From the NCBI GenBank assembly GCA_025201765.1, contig MU623352.1:372001-436000 (forward strand): a DNA stretch of 64,000 nt, read 5' to 3'. The position numbers were made by a program, and so were the translations under genes. The stretch comes from Daldinia sp. FL1419. Lineage: Eukaryota; Ascomycota; Sordariomycetes; Xylariales; Hypoxylaceae. The notes beneath the pieces are model-generated. The model was not told the DNA's origin and did not search any database. It saw only the letters and a list, made by a program, of their open reading frames with translations. Below are positions 11,761-24,000 of this stretch, in pieces (the stretch's first letter is position 1; each line of letters starts with the position of its first letter).

Positions 11761-13533
11761 TAGTAGTATTTTATTTAAAAATGAAAATTTTAATAATTAT
11801 AATAGTTATTATATAACGTTCTTAATATTATTTAATATAAAATTAAATTTTAACAGAATTGAAATAATTAATACAGGTTAGAAAGAACTTAAAAATATAA
11901 GAATTATAAAGATATTAAATAAGTTGCAAATATGTATAACACAATTAAAAAAATAATAAAATATAATTATTGTTGGTTTGTAAGATAGTTTAAAAGAATA
12001 AAAAAAATTATTAAATAAATTTATAATTAAGTAAATTAAATTATATTTAAAATTTAAATAATATAAAAAAATGGTGGAAAAAGTTAAAACAAATTTTAAT
12101 ATTAATATAGTTTAATAAAATAATAATAATAAATTTGTTAAAATTTTTATACATGAATTTTAAAATATATTTTGTGCAATAAAAAATAATTTAAACAAAA
12201 TGATTAATTATTAAGCCAAAATTAAAAAAAAATTTAAAAGAATAAAAAAATTACAAATATTAATTTGTAACATACTTAATGTTTTTTTAGAAAACAATCT
12301 GCCTATATCGCCTCTAATTTTACTATTAATAAAATAAATTAATAAGGAATTTTTTTACAAAAGTAATAAATATTAATTATTATATAAACCAAAATAATTA
12401 GATTTAATTAATTAATTATTATCAATATCCTGTCCAATAAATAAAAAAATTAGTAAAGTAGTAATCAAATTTGTAACATTTATAAAACAAAAGAATCCTC
12501 TTTAGATTCTTAATGAAACACCATATGAAGAAAAAGTAAAAAAATAGTTTAAAAAAGTAAAAAAATTAAAATTAAAAAAAAAAAAACAGATTTAAAAAAT
12601 TACCTTCAATAATTTTATTATAATAAATAATAATTTCAATTTATTAAATTTATTATTAAATTTATTAAATTTATTGAATAAATTAAATAGAAATAGGTAT
12701 AAATTATTAAATAGTAGTTTAAAATTAAAAAATAATAAGGTTTTAACCTTTAATAATTTAATTTTATTATTTTTAAAAAAAAAAAAAATAAAAAAATAAA
12801 AAAAGATTTATAATTAAAATAATAATCCTTTAAATCAATTAATATAAAAATTATATTAAAATAAAAAAAATTTAATTTTTTATTAGATAAAAATAATTAC
12901 CTAAAAGGCTAATTAAATTGGTTAATATATAAAAAAATATTTATATTATTATTTAAAGAAATTAATTATATTAAAAGAATAAAGCTAATTGCAATAAATA
13001 AATTGCAAATGATATAAACAATTATAAAAATATATAAATATAATCCACTTAATCTAATTATTAATATACAAAAAAATATAAAAGCTTTAAAATTATTAAA
13101 TCATACTTATACCTTTATAAATAAGATCTAATAATAAAAATTCTAATCAATATTTATTACAATAAATTACAATAGAAAAAACCTTATCTAATACAACTTA
13201 AAATAACGATAAATTATATATAATATACAAAAGACCAGTATACCTTTTACCCCAAAACAAAAAATAATAATATTCTTAAATAATTATAAAAAAAAAACTA
13301 AGAAATAAATTAAAATAACTTATAAAATTATGTATTTTTAAAAGAATTATACAATTATAGAAATAATCAATAATTTTATTAATAAATTTAAAATTAAGAT
13401 TAGTTCAAAAAATTACAATTTTAACTTAATTTACAATATAAAAAAAAACCTGAAAAAATAGAGTAAAAAATTTCCCAAAAAATTAAAAACTTTCAATAAT
13501 AAGCCTGTATGGGATAGCAAAAAAGATCCTCTC

Positions 13534-13575
13534 TACTACAAGTACAATAAATATAATCATTTTAAAAAGGATTGT
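13534..13575 (+). pseudogene. Relic gag zinc knuckle (CCHC)
   Basis: The spacing C-x2-C-x4-H-x4-C is preserved. The first two cysteines are TAC codons (from TGC by G to A), while the histidine and last cysteine (TGT) survive. This marks the gag C-terminus of the retroelement. Confidence 0.8.
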
Positions 13576-13776
13576 AAAAAAAATATTAATAATTAGAATA
13601 CTATTTAAAGTATTAGTTGAACCTAAGTAAATTAGGCTTTACAACTACCTATTGGATTAGATCAATATATAAATTTAGGTAATAATGTTTATACGGTTAA
13701 GGTTAATAAGAATATATTAAAATTAATAATTACGATATATGATGAAAAGTGTTTAGAAATTGATCTAATATATAAT

Positions 13777-13998
13777 ATGCAAAATTTTATAGTAATTTTA
13801 ACGAAAAACATAATAATTAAAAAAAGTTATAAAATATATTATTATTCTTTATTTAAAATATATAAGTTATTATTTAATATAAGAATTAATATACATATTA
13901 TAAATAATTTAAATAACTTTTTCCTTAATATAATAGTTAATATTAATAATAAAGAATATATTATAAATATTGGAGCAGGATTTGTATTGATTATATAA
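13777..13998 (+). pseudogene. Relic Copia aspartic protease
   Basis: This is a chance-open 73-codon stretch inside the dead element. The N-I-G-A-G at 13966-13980 sits where the catalytic D-S/T-G-A-G would be; both changed codons are explained by single transitions (GAT to AAT, ACT to ATT). It is not a functional gene. Confidence 0.8.
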
Positions 13999-16319
13999 AT
14001 AAGAATAATTACTTATAAATTTTATAAGAAGGACGGTAATACCATCAAGGTAATATTAAAATACGTACTCTTCATTAAAAATTTTTTTTTCAAGATCTTC
14101 TTTAAGAAGCTCTTATATAAAATAAATAATTAAATAAATAATTAATATATATAGAATATTAATAGGATAATCTTAACAACCTTAAACATATAAAAGCAAA
14201 AATTCTATCTCTAATAATATAATAAATTAAAGTTAATAGTAATACTGTTATTAAAATAATAGGAATATATATTAGGAATAAATATAAAAAATAATAATTA
14301 AAGATTAGAAAAGGTAATTAAATTTTTTAAATCATTAAAATTATTAAAATTAATTAATAAAATAAAAAATAAATTAATTTTTTAATATTATTAATTATAC
14401 TACTTTAATATAAATAAAATAAAATAAATTATTAATAAATTTATAAATATTAATTTAAATTAAAAAATAATTAAAAATCTATTATATATTATTTATAATT
14501 AAATAAAAATAATAAAAATACCCTTAAAAAAACCTTGAAAACAAATAAATTACGTAGGTAAAATAACCTGGTATGATATAAGCTCCTTATAACCTACTTC
14601 TATTAAAAAAAATAAATATTTTATATTAATAATTAATAATAATAATTTATGGTGCTAATTTATAGTATATAAAATAAAAGATAAAATAATAATAATTGTT
14701 ATTAGATACCTTACATATCTATATAAGACATTTTAAGCCTTTCCTAACCAAATTAACAACTCCTAACATCAAATAAAAATCCTATAAATTAATAACAGAT
14801 AAAAATTTAATATAAATTAATTAAAAATTTTTTATAAAAAAAAGGATATAGAATTAATTCTATCCATATTATATAATTAATACCAAAATGGCATAATAAA
14901 AAAGGGTATATATTTTTTGTAAAATAAAGCACAAATTATATATGTTAAAATAAAAATACTTACCTATTTTTAGGATTTTATCTTAAAAACAATTATATAT
15001 ATTATTAATAAAATCGGAATATTTATTTATAAAGGCATTATATTATTTAAATAATATAAAAATTATTTAAAATTTAAAAAAAATTATAAGTTAAATAACG
15101 TATATTTAAAAATCTTTAAAAACCGTTACTTTACCTTAATTAACCTAAATAATAAAATTATAATAATTAAGAAATTTAAAGTGTATAATGTAAAAATTAT
15201 TTTCTTAAATTATTATAAAAAATATAATTATATTATATAACTTTTAAAAAAAAATAAGTTTTTAATAATATTATATATTATCTTTTATAAATATCTTAGA
15301 AACAATAATAACATTCCAAACCTGAAAAACATTGTTAAATTACTTCTTAAATATATATAAAAATGTTTCCATCATAGAAAAACAACCAAAGCTCCTAAAA
15401 TCAACGTACAAAACATTAACAACAATATTATAAATAAAAATATCACCAACAAAGAAATAAACCAAATTAAAAAAAAAAGAAGTTAACCCAAAAAAATCAT
15501 CCTAAACTTATATATTTATTAAATTCCAAATAAAATTAATAATACTTTTACAATTATTATAAACCAAAAAGGCACATTTAATAACTCTTTATCATCACAT
15601 TTAAATACTATTTAAAAGAACATTGCAAATACTTTTATTTATATCAAAACATTTTTTAAAAAATTTAAATAAATTAAAAAGAACAACCTTATATAAAAAT
15701 ATCTTATTAACATAACTACATAAAACAAAACATTTCAAATTAATAAAAACAACCCAACAATTAAAAAAACCATAACTAATAATAATTAGGATTTATAATT
15801 TAAAACAATCTTCAAAAAAATTTAAAAGAACTTCAAACACAAAACATTCAACTTCAAGAAATCACAAAATACCACCTACAAATATTTAATAAATAATAAA
15901 TAAATATTAAAAAAAAATTCCTATCAATAAACCTATTAAATAAATACAAAACACACATTTACATATAAAAATTTACACAATAAAAAAATATTAATTATAA
16001 TAAAATAACCACCACAACCACTCACACAATATCATAACAAATATTAATAATACTTATAACTTTTAATAATTAATACATTATTTAAATTAATTTTATAATT
16101 ATATATTTAAATGGTAACCTAATAAAAGATATTTTTATAAAATTCTTCCTATTTTTAAAAGAATATTTTAAAACATTCTTAAATAAAATAAATAAATATA
16201 AATATATATTTAACAAAATTATTAAACTTATAAATCCTTTATATAATTTAAAACAAATTGATATAATATAACAAAAACATATACGCGCACTATTAATTAA
16301 AAAAGAATATATACTATTA

Positions 16320-16420
16320 ATATTAAATAATATGATATATATAAATAAAAATATAAAAAATATAATAATCTTATATATAAATAACTTTTTACTTTATAAA
16401 TTAAATATTAAATACCTTTC
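16320..16420 (+). pseudogene. Relic reverse transcriptase catalytic box
   Basis: ILYINNFLLY (around 16365-16395) corresponds to the Copia LLYVDDFLL motif. Both catalytic aspartates have become asparagine by G-to-A transitions. Confidence 0.8.
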
Positions 16421-17179
16421 AGCATTGATGATAAGTATTAAGGAAAATGTACCCGTTACAAACTTAGGAGCCGCAGATTAGTTCCTTAAAATCAAAATCA
16501 TATATTCCTCTCCCATAAAAAATATTCACTTTAATTAAAAATAATATATTATAAAAATATTAAAAAATATTAGATTAAAAAAAAAAAAATAATATTAATA
16601 CTATTCAACCCCAAAAAAAGAAAAATTATTTAGGCACACAGTTTGGAAGACATTGCTAATATAAATAAAATTTTTAAATATATCTCCCTTATTGGAAAAA
16701 TAAATTTTTTAATATATATTATAAAACCTAATATTAATTTTATAATATTTATATAAGTTTATTTTATATGTAATCCTATAAAAACCTATTTAATTAATAT
16801 TAAATAAATAATAAAATATTTAAGAAATATAATAAAATAAAATATATATTATTATAAACTAAATAATAATCATTCATACTACACATATAACTCACTAAGG
16901 TTATACAACACTATAAATATAAATTATATTTTTAATCTTATTACAAAAAAATCAATTACGGGATACATATTCTTTATAATTAAATTATTAATACTTTAAT
17001 ATATTAAATTTTAATCTATTATAATAAAAAATTCTAGCAAAATTAAATATATTATCCTAAACAATGTAACAATTAATATTACATAAATACAGAACTTTCT
17101 TAAAAAGTTAAAACTCATATTACCAGGATTTATCACAATATTGTGTAATAATACAGTAATAATAATTTAGGTTAAAGAA

Positions 17180-17370
17180 TTGGCGGTAAACTGCTAAAAG
17201 AAACACATTTAAAAAGAATACCATTATATTAAGCAAGAAGTAAATAATAATAATATTATATTAAAATATATATTAAAAAAAGAGAATCCTATAAACAGCT
17301 TTATGAAGCTACTTAAAAAAGGTAAATATTATAAATTTATAAAATTATTAAAATTAGAAAATTAATAATA
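17180..17370 (+). pseudogene. Relic Copia RNase H C-terminus
   Basis: KHI, an early stop, then YHYIKQEV, a Leu-Lys-Tyr segment and ENP correspond to the conserved Copia tail (KHID...YH.IR..V...ENPAD..TK). It lies about 30-200 bp before the 3' LTR, as expected for Copia. Confidence 0.8.
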
Positions 17371-17398
17371 ACTTTAATACAATATTTCTATAAAAGCG

Positions 17399-17574
17399 TA
17401 TTGGTAAAAAAGAACTCTATAGTACCTACTTAACTTATTATATAATTAAAGTACGTACCAAGGCTAAACCTGGGTTCCTATTTAAAATAAACTAACCCAT
17501 AAATTTCTTAATTCTTAAATAGCTCTACTTACTTACCGAATACAACAACGTATCGCAGTTCAATAATTCCTTCA
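17399..17574 (+). repeat. 3' LTR of the Copia element
   Basis: It is the same length as the 5' LTR. The first base pair is mutated (TG to TA) and the last ~80 bp keep G and C, ending TTCA. Differences from the 5' LTR are essentially all transitions. Confidence 0.93.
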
Positions 17575-17579
17575 GATTC
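17575..17579. repeat. Target-site duplication GATTC, right copy
   Basis: Exact match to 11580-11584, directly abutting the 3' LTR. Confidence 0.9.
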
Positions 17580-18113
17580 AATATTATTATGTAATTAAAC
17601 TTAAGTTCTTTTACGTGGGATAACTAGGTGGTACCTAGAGACAACTTCTACAGAGGTACTACTTACTATACTTACAGGTACCTACCTACCTACACATGCC
17701 ACTGCCCCGCAGCTTGAGGTTGAGTCCGTAGCTTGTTTTCGGAACGTTAATATTCCGCGTTGAGTCAAACAGATGGAAGCTCTCATTCGCTGCGGCTACT
17801 AACCCAATTTAGATAAGGTGCGGGTTGACGTACCTTGGAGTACCTACAGCAGGTGCTAGGTGTGCTAAGTACAATACCTAAGCAGGTAAGCTGGCAGATT
17901 GGCCAGCCCTGCCCACTGTACCTAAATTCAATGTACCTGAGCTCTGACGCGCAAACTCGCGATGCCTAGCAATCAACTATAGCTCTCCACCCACAGCTTG
18001 AGCCTCGAGGTTTAGCAGCCTCATCATCTAATCCACCCAAGCCAACTTTACAAACCTCGAACCTTTTCTCCAAGTCCCCTCCCATATTTAATTCTATCTA
18101 CCACATTTCGACC
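17580..18113. other. Promoter region of the proteasome gene with TAGGTACCTA-type words
   Basis: No gene is seen. Palindromic AGGTACCTACCTACC-like words occur at about 17680-17695 and 17830-17890. Base composition is normal again immediately after the retroelement, so the AT conversion stops sharply at its edge. Confidence 0.5.
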
Positions 18114-19234
18114 ATGGCTGACCGTTATTCGTTTTCCTTGACGACTTTCTCTCCTAGGTAAAATCTCCCTTGTGATATCTACACATCGAACCCATCTATA
18201 TTGCGACTCTTTGGCTAACGTCGAACAGCGGGAAACTAGTCCAGATCGGTATGCCGTATTTCCTATAAAGCGCATGCCTACGAATAATAGAACCTCGAAG
18301 AGGCTTGCGCTCTCGTAGCGTTTACGACGTTAGCTAACTGTCCGGTTTCCTAGAATATGCCCTAAACGCAGTCAACCAAGGTGTAACAGCCCTAGGCATC
18401 AAAGGTAAAGGCCCAAGATCGTCTAAACCACCGGGATATGCATATAGCTAACTTTTGAAAGCAACAAATGGCATCGTTTTAGCAACCGAGAAGAAGTCCT
18501 CTTCTCCTCTTGCCGACCCCTCCTCTCTTTCCAAGGTTAGCTTGGTTACACCCAACATCGGTATGGTCTACTCGGGAATGGGACCCGACTACAGAGTGCT
18601 AGTAGACAAGGCACGCAAAGTCTCCCACACCGGCTATAAGCGAATTTACAACGAGTACCCGCCCACCAGAATATTAGTACAGGACGTTGCGCGAGTGATG
18701 CAAGAGGCCACGCAGTCCGGTGGTGTTCGGCCTTACGGCGTTAGTTTGCTAATTGCTGGATGGGATGAGGGCATTTTGCCTGATGAGGAGTCCGCTGTCG
18801 AGGGCGAATTCGAGGGCGAGAAGAAGCCTTCGGGCAAGACTGGTGGAATCTTAAAGGGCGGCCCTATGCTTTACCAGGTTGATCCGTCCGGAAGCTACTT
18901 CCCTTGGAAAGCTACTGCTATCGGCAAGAGTGCAACGACAGCTAAGACATTCCTGGAGAAGAGATACACCGAAGGTTTAGAGTTAGAGGACGCCGTACAC
19001 ATTGCGCTTCTAACCCTAAAGGAAACAATCGAAGGCGAGATGAACGGAGAGACAATTGAGATCGGTAAGTTGCTGTCATGCATCTGATTTAAGGGATATT
19101 ACTAACTATAAAAAGGTATTGTTGGGCCTCCTGCTGATCACCTCCTCGGAGTTGAGGGCGTCCATGGCGCAACTGGTCCACGATTCAGAAAGCTTACCCC
19201 GCAAGAGATCGAGGACTACTTGACGAATCTGTGA
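18114..19234 (+). CDS. PRE8: 20S proteasome subunit alpha-2
   Basis: Five exons (18114-18157, 18229-18248, 18354-18404, 18462-19064, 19116-19234) give 278 residues; all joins keep frame. The N-terminus MADRYSFSLTTFSPSGKLVQ, with EYAL and GIKATNG next, is the proteasome alpha signature, and YSGMGPDYRVLVDKARK and TQSGGVRPYGVSLLIAGWDEG are specific to alpha-2. The protein is part of the outer heptameric ring of the 20S core, gating substrate entry; it has no protease activity. It is about 28 residues longer than usual because of an acidic and Gly/Lys-rich insertion after GWDEG (roughly residues 150-178). The first exons are tiny (44 and 20 nt), typical of ancient fungal genes. The gene converges on the RCC1 gene with only 74 bp between stop codons. 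Confidence 0.95.
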
Positions 19235-19308
19235 GCACCATGATTTCTGGAATTGGCAGGAGTTTGTGTGTATCATAGAGCAGCATAGAAAGCCCAACTG
19301 AGGCAGAA

Positions 19309-20423
19309 TTATCGGAGGGTTTGATACTTAGCCAATATGAATGAAGTGCTTCGTCCTGCTCCTACACCGCAGACTACTTGTCCCGCTTCTAATTGCAAAG
19401 GTACCTTTGTCCACGAACTTGCTTCATCGTCTAGTAAGCCTAGTTGTCCATTCCCGTTATCGCCGATAACATATACATGACCCTCGGAACTAAGCACGAT
19501 TATATGGGATTCTCCGACTCCACAATCTATTATATCACTTTCCTCAACGATCACGGGAATTGGGCTACTGGATAGTTCCTCGAGGAGCGCTTTTTGCCCC
19601 GGACGGCCACCCCAAGCGTAAAGGTCACATCCTTCCGTCAGTGCAAGAACCAAATACCCAGCTGCGCTAATCTTCTTGATCTTGCCAGTCGGTAGGTCCT
19701 CGAGCTCTTCCACGAGCCCGGGCTTTTCGGCTGGACTAACTCGTAACGTTAGTAGCAATACCTTTGGGGAAACCTAGTAATATACCTACCTTGAATGCGT
19801 CACTTGTCTTCCAAGGCAAGCGCCGTACCGCTCGTCGCCCCACGTCCACACGTGGCCATCGTGAGACAAAGCTACGAAACCAGTCTCATATGCTACAAGC
19901 TGGATAATATTTCCCATGCCGGAGAAATTTTGCTGTTCAGGTGTGCCAGTAGGTGTAGATGAATATTGGTAGATAGTATCACGACCATCATATTCTTAAA
20001 ACAGTGGTAAGCGAAATGTAAGGCACATTGTTTATAACGTAGGTAATAACTTACCAGCTATGGTACCATTCCATGCTATAGCAGCCGTAGATGAGAGGAG
20101 TTTATGCTTGAGCCTTTCGGGGGGTTCTTCAACGAACCCTGCACTGCGAATACCAGAGGTCGTCTCAACTAGTCTATGTTAGAACGTATGAACAATTGAA
20201 CATCAGATTATATATAACGTATATATATGATTGTATAAGGTAAATAAGATAAGAAATTCTAACCAAAGGTGCACGACAAGCAGGAGTATGGTCGTCCAAT
20301 GATGAAGTCGTCCTTCAAGATAGGTTGGAACGATTTGAGATCACGAGGCTCTCCGGATGTGTTCTGGCTATTGTCGAATTGTAGTTGACGCCAGGCATTG
20401 AATCCAGTAGCCAAGAGTTCCAT
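19309..20423 (-). CDS. RCC1-repeat (regulator of chromosome condensation-like) protein
   Basis: Four exons (20423-20264, 20168-20055, 19994-19790, 19735-19309) give 301 residues with all joins in phase. The start MELLATGFNAWRQL and repeated motifs (SHDGHVWTWGDERYGACLG, CDLYAWGGRPG, SSEGHVYVIGDNGNGQLGL, VVCGVGAGRSTSFIL) are RCC1 blades. The length fits a small seven-blade propeller like yeast Ats1 rather than a nuclear Ran exchange factor. Function is not assignable beyond a propeller scaffold. The first acceptor is ambiguous (an upstream AG would introduce a stop); the GACTAG acceptor at 20169 keeps the frame. It is transcribed away from the dicer gene, sharing a 632-bp region. Confidence 0.85.
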
Positions 20424-21055
20424 AACTGCCCAGATATATATGTATATAGATATATATATATCCTAAGGTCCGGGTTATGACATGTAACTTGTAAGTGGAT
20501 GATATATCAGGTTAGAGCCGTGTAAGTGTTAGAAATATCTCCCTTTGACACGCTGTCTCGTCTTTAACGATTAGATTTATCTGATATATGAATATCCAGT
20601 ACCTACCTAGGTAGGTACATAGGTAGGTACCTAGGTATCTATTAAGTATATGCATATATCAGGTGTTACCACGCTACAATGTTGCATAGATCCATGTAGG
20701 TAATAGGTAACTTCAATCTATCCAAGCTCATTTGCGTCCCTCCTTTCTAGCAGGCAGCCTTGCAGACTTGGGACGTGTTGTACTAGGTATCAACACTTAC
20801 TTATCGTACCTATAGTTGTCTGGCACCTCTGGCACCTCTGGCACCTCTGGCACCTCTGACACTTCTGCCCAACGTATGTATCTTACCCGTTACATACAGG
20901 CAAACAAATGCCGTTTGCGCTTTTCGAGAATATCATTCACTTTTCGTGGTACTCAGACCTATCAACTTACAAACCATCCCTATGAGAAGATATATGCCAT
21001 AAAACCCCAACGAAATCAAGTTTTATTTAATCAAGTGGCTTACTTGACGCAATCC
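20424..21055. promoter_or_regulatory. Divergent intergenic region between RCC1 and dicer genes
   Basis: This 632-bp region must carry the promoters of both genes. It contains a TA-rich microsatellite (about 20433-20462), palindromic CCTAGGTAGGTACCTAGG-type words (about 20600-20640) and a 9-bp tandem repeat (20819-20864). The dicer frame is open upstream of 21056 with an in-frame ATG at 20876, so a 60-residue N-terminal extension is formally possible. Confidence 0.5.
20819..20864 (+). repeat. 9-bp tandem repeat (TCTGGCACC)
   Basis: Four perfect copies and a diverged fifth sit just upstream of the dicer-like gene; they would encode Ser-Gly-Thr repeats if translated, but no ATG precedes them in frame. 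Confidence 0.9.
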
Positions 21056-24000
21056 ATGGCGCCAAGTAAAGTATCATCAGCACAGCCCATGGATTCATTC
21101 TCTACTGATTTCAGCGACAGCGACGACGACGATACCTTTTTTTTGCCGGACCACGAAGAATCTCAAGCCACGGCTACCAAGAAGTTGGAAGGTCATCTGG
21201 AAACTATAAACACCAAGGATGGAGTCAAGGTCAAAGACTCGGACGCTATCCATGCTCGCGAGTACCAGCTTGAGATGCTCGAAGAAAGTCTCAAGCGCAA
21301 CATTATTGTTGCGGTAGGTAGATGACCTTCTATCTACTACCTATGATTCCTAGACTTACTTGCTTCTGCAGATGGACACGGGAACTGGAAAGACACAGGT
21401 GTACGTATCTGAAACGCGCTGTAACTACGAGGTTATATATGCTAGGGAAATGCAACGCATTTTGGCATGGCCTAAAAGCTCACTTGCGTCACGCACCCTA
21501 TCGCACCCTTTCACGCCTTTTCGTATACGTGCTCATGATGCATTAGGGCCGTCCTTAGAATTCAAGCGGAATTGGAAAAGTCTAGTCCTGACAAAGCTAG
21601 TATAGCCATTCCACAAACATTATATGCTTGGCTGACATTGGTAGATCATTTGGTTCTTGGCGCCCACAGTTGCTTTATGTGAGCAGCAAGCTCGGGTGCT
21701 CAAGTCGCAGATCCCAGCTGTGCAAATCAAGACTCTTATTGGCGCAGACGGTGTAGAGACCTGGACTAACGTCCGTATATGGGATGACTACCTGAGGAAC
21801 GTTCGAATAGTCACATCGACTTACCAGATCCTTTTGGATGCCGTCAGCCATGCCTTTGTGCGCATGGAAAGGCTCTCCCTAATCGTCTTTGACGAAGGTC
21901 AGTCAAATATCTTTTGACCCCCCGATGGGAATAAAACCCAAGCTTACCATAATCAGCGCATAACTGCCGTGGTAAACATCCCGGTGCTAAAATCATGGGA
22001 CGATACCATCTTAATAAAAGTGCTGGTCTACCAGTTCCATCAATACTTGGCCTTACAGCGAGCCCAATTGTCAGTTCAAAGCTCGACACACTCGAGAAAA
22101 TCGAACAAACGCTGGATGCCGTGTGTAAAAGCCCAAATATCCATCGAGACGAGCTTTTGGCTGCCACAAAGCAGCCGACTATGACACACGCCCTATACTC
22201 CCTACCAGATGAGGAGGATCTTCCTCTTACTGATACGATGAAAAGCCTGGCTAAAGCGTACTTCGCTTTAGATATAAATAAAGATCCATATATTGTTCGA
22301 CTACGGAGAGATAAGAGAGAGCGCAGTCAAGTAGCACTCGAAAAGGCCATGAAAAATCAAGATACTTACGTCTTTAATCAGATGCAAGCTTTTTGGCGAA
22401 AGAGCGTCACCATTCATAGGGAACTTGGTATCTGGGCTGCAGATTACTTTATATCTACCTCCATCTCTCAGTTTCTTAACTCGGTCGGAGATGACGACTC
22501 TTGGTTCCAGGGATGGGATATCCAGGAGAAACAGTACCTTGCAAGGGCATTGCAAAATGTCAAAATATCGACACCACCCCCACTTAGATATAATTCGGAC
22601 GTATCTGACAAAGTTGCGACCCTGGTACGAGAACTATCTCGTTCAACCGATGGTACCATTGGGCTTATATTTGTCCGCGAGATTGCTACGGTGGCTATCC
22701 TATCGCATATCCTATCAATACATCCTTCGATCAAGGACAAGTTTAGAGTCGGTACTATGATTGGCACGAGCAACCATATTAGCCAAAAACGGGACCTTGG
22801 TGCGCCAAACAAGACGGAATACTCCCAAAATTTGAATGATTTTCAAACCGGGAAACTCAATCTTCTTATAGCCACAAGCGTTTTGGAAGAGGGGATTGAC
22901 GTCCCAGCTTGTAATATGGTCGTTTGCTTCGATCCGCCAGGTAACCTCAAGACATTTATCCAGAGACGTGGGAGGGCTCGTATGAAAGAGTCAAAGCTTA
23001 TTCTACTAATGAGCGAGGTAACAACCCAAGTTGAAGAGTGGATAGCGCTTGAGGAGGAGATGAAAGGACGTTATAAAGAAGATGCGAGGAGTGCCTATAT
23101 TGAAGTGCTGGAGCAGCCAGAGGTCGAGCCTTTCTGCATACCAGAGACTGGTGCTCGTCTTGACTTCGACCAAGCGAAGTCGCACTTAGAGCACTTTTGC
23201 AATAAACTATCGACCCACCAGTATTCTGACACAAGGCCGTACTACATATTCAAGCGAAAGCCTAACCCCCTCTCAGAGTTTCCTCAAGTCTCGGCAACGG
23301 TGGTCTTGCCAATGCTTCTACCCCCTGAGCTTCGACGAGTAAATAGTACTGGTCTCTGGTTCACCGAGAAAAGCGCTAGCAAAGACGCCGCATTTTTAGC
23401 TTATATAGCTATCTACAAGGCCGGTTACCTTAATGACCATTTGATGCCGATCGAACCCGACCATACGGATGATATCGAGTCAAGAGCCCCAGAGAAAGAA
23501 GTTCAAGAACAATGGAGCCCTTGGACACAAATTGCGCGTGCTTGGGGTGAAAGTAAAGAGCTATATCAGCGCAGACTACGTCTGGTGGACCAGTATGAAA
23601 ATATACTATGTGAATTTGATGCGACTCTACCCACGCCGTTCCCGACCTTGCCACATATCAATATCATCTGGGATAGATATAACCATTGGAAGATCGAACT
23701 GGACCAAACAAAGGTCATATCTGCTACCAATCTCGAAGCCGATCAAAGCCTGGCGTTGTTAGACTTAGCATTTAGACATCGCCAATGGGAGACTAGGGAT
23801 ACTGCACGATCGGTATTCCACCTTCGGTCTCCAACTCAGGATATCCCGTTCGGTGAGCTCGTTGGTCAAAAGAGCGTTGAAGAGGCCTGCCTCGATGGCT
23901 CGGCGCTGATACGTTTCGACGGAGCCCCGTATTCATTTCATTCGTTGTTACCTTCTCGCGATCCAAGCTTCCCAGTACCGGATTATTTAAAAGATGAACC

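Larger units (their letters stand above)
11585..17574 (+). mobile_element. Complete Ty1/Copia LTR retrotransposon destroyed by RIP-like mutation
   Basis: A 5990-bp element is bounded by two 176-bp LTRs and a perfect GATTC target duplication. The interior is extremely AT-rich and packed with stops. Weathered motifs fix orientation and class on the plus strand: a CCHC zinc knuckle (13534-13575, two cysteine codons now TAC), a protease active site (13966-13980, D-T/S-G-A now N-I-G-A), a reverse transcriptase YVDD box now reading YINN (16374-16385), and an RNase H tail (KHI followed by YHYIKQEV, then ENP near 17200-17300). The order gag-protease-(integrase)-RT-RNase H, with RT/RH last, is diagnostic of Copia rather than Gypsy. 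Every motif change seen is C to T or G to A, the RIP signature. It cannot move by itself. Confidence 0.93.

Noticed and set aside
13777..13998. 73-codon ATG frame inside the AT-rich block as an independent gene
   Set aside because: It is an open stretch of the RIP-mutated Copia protease region; composition and the N-I-G-A-G relic explain it.
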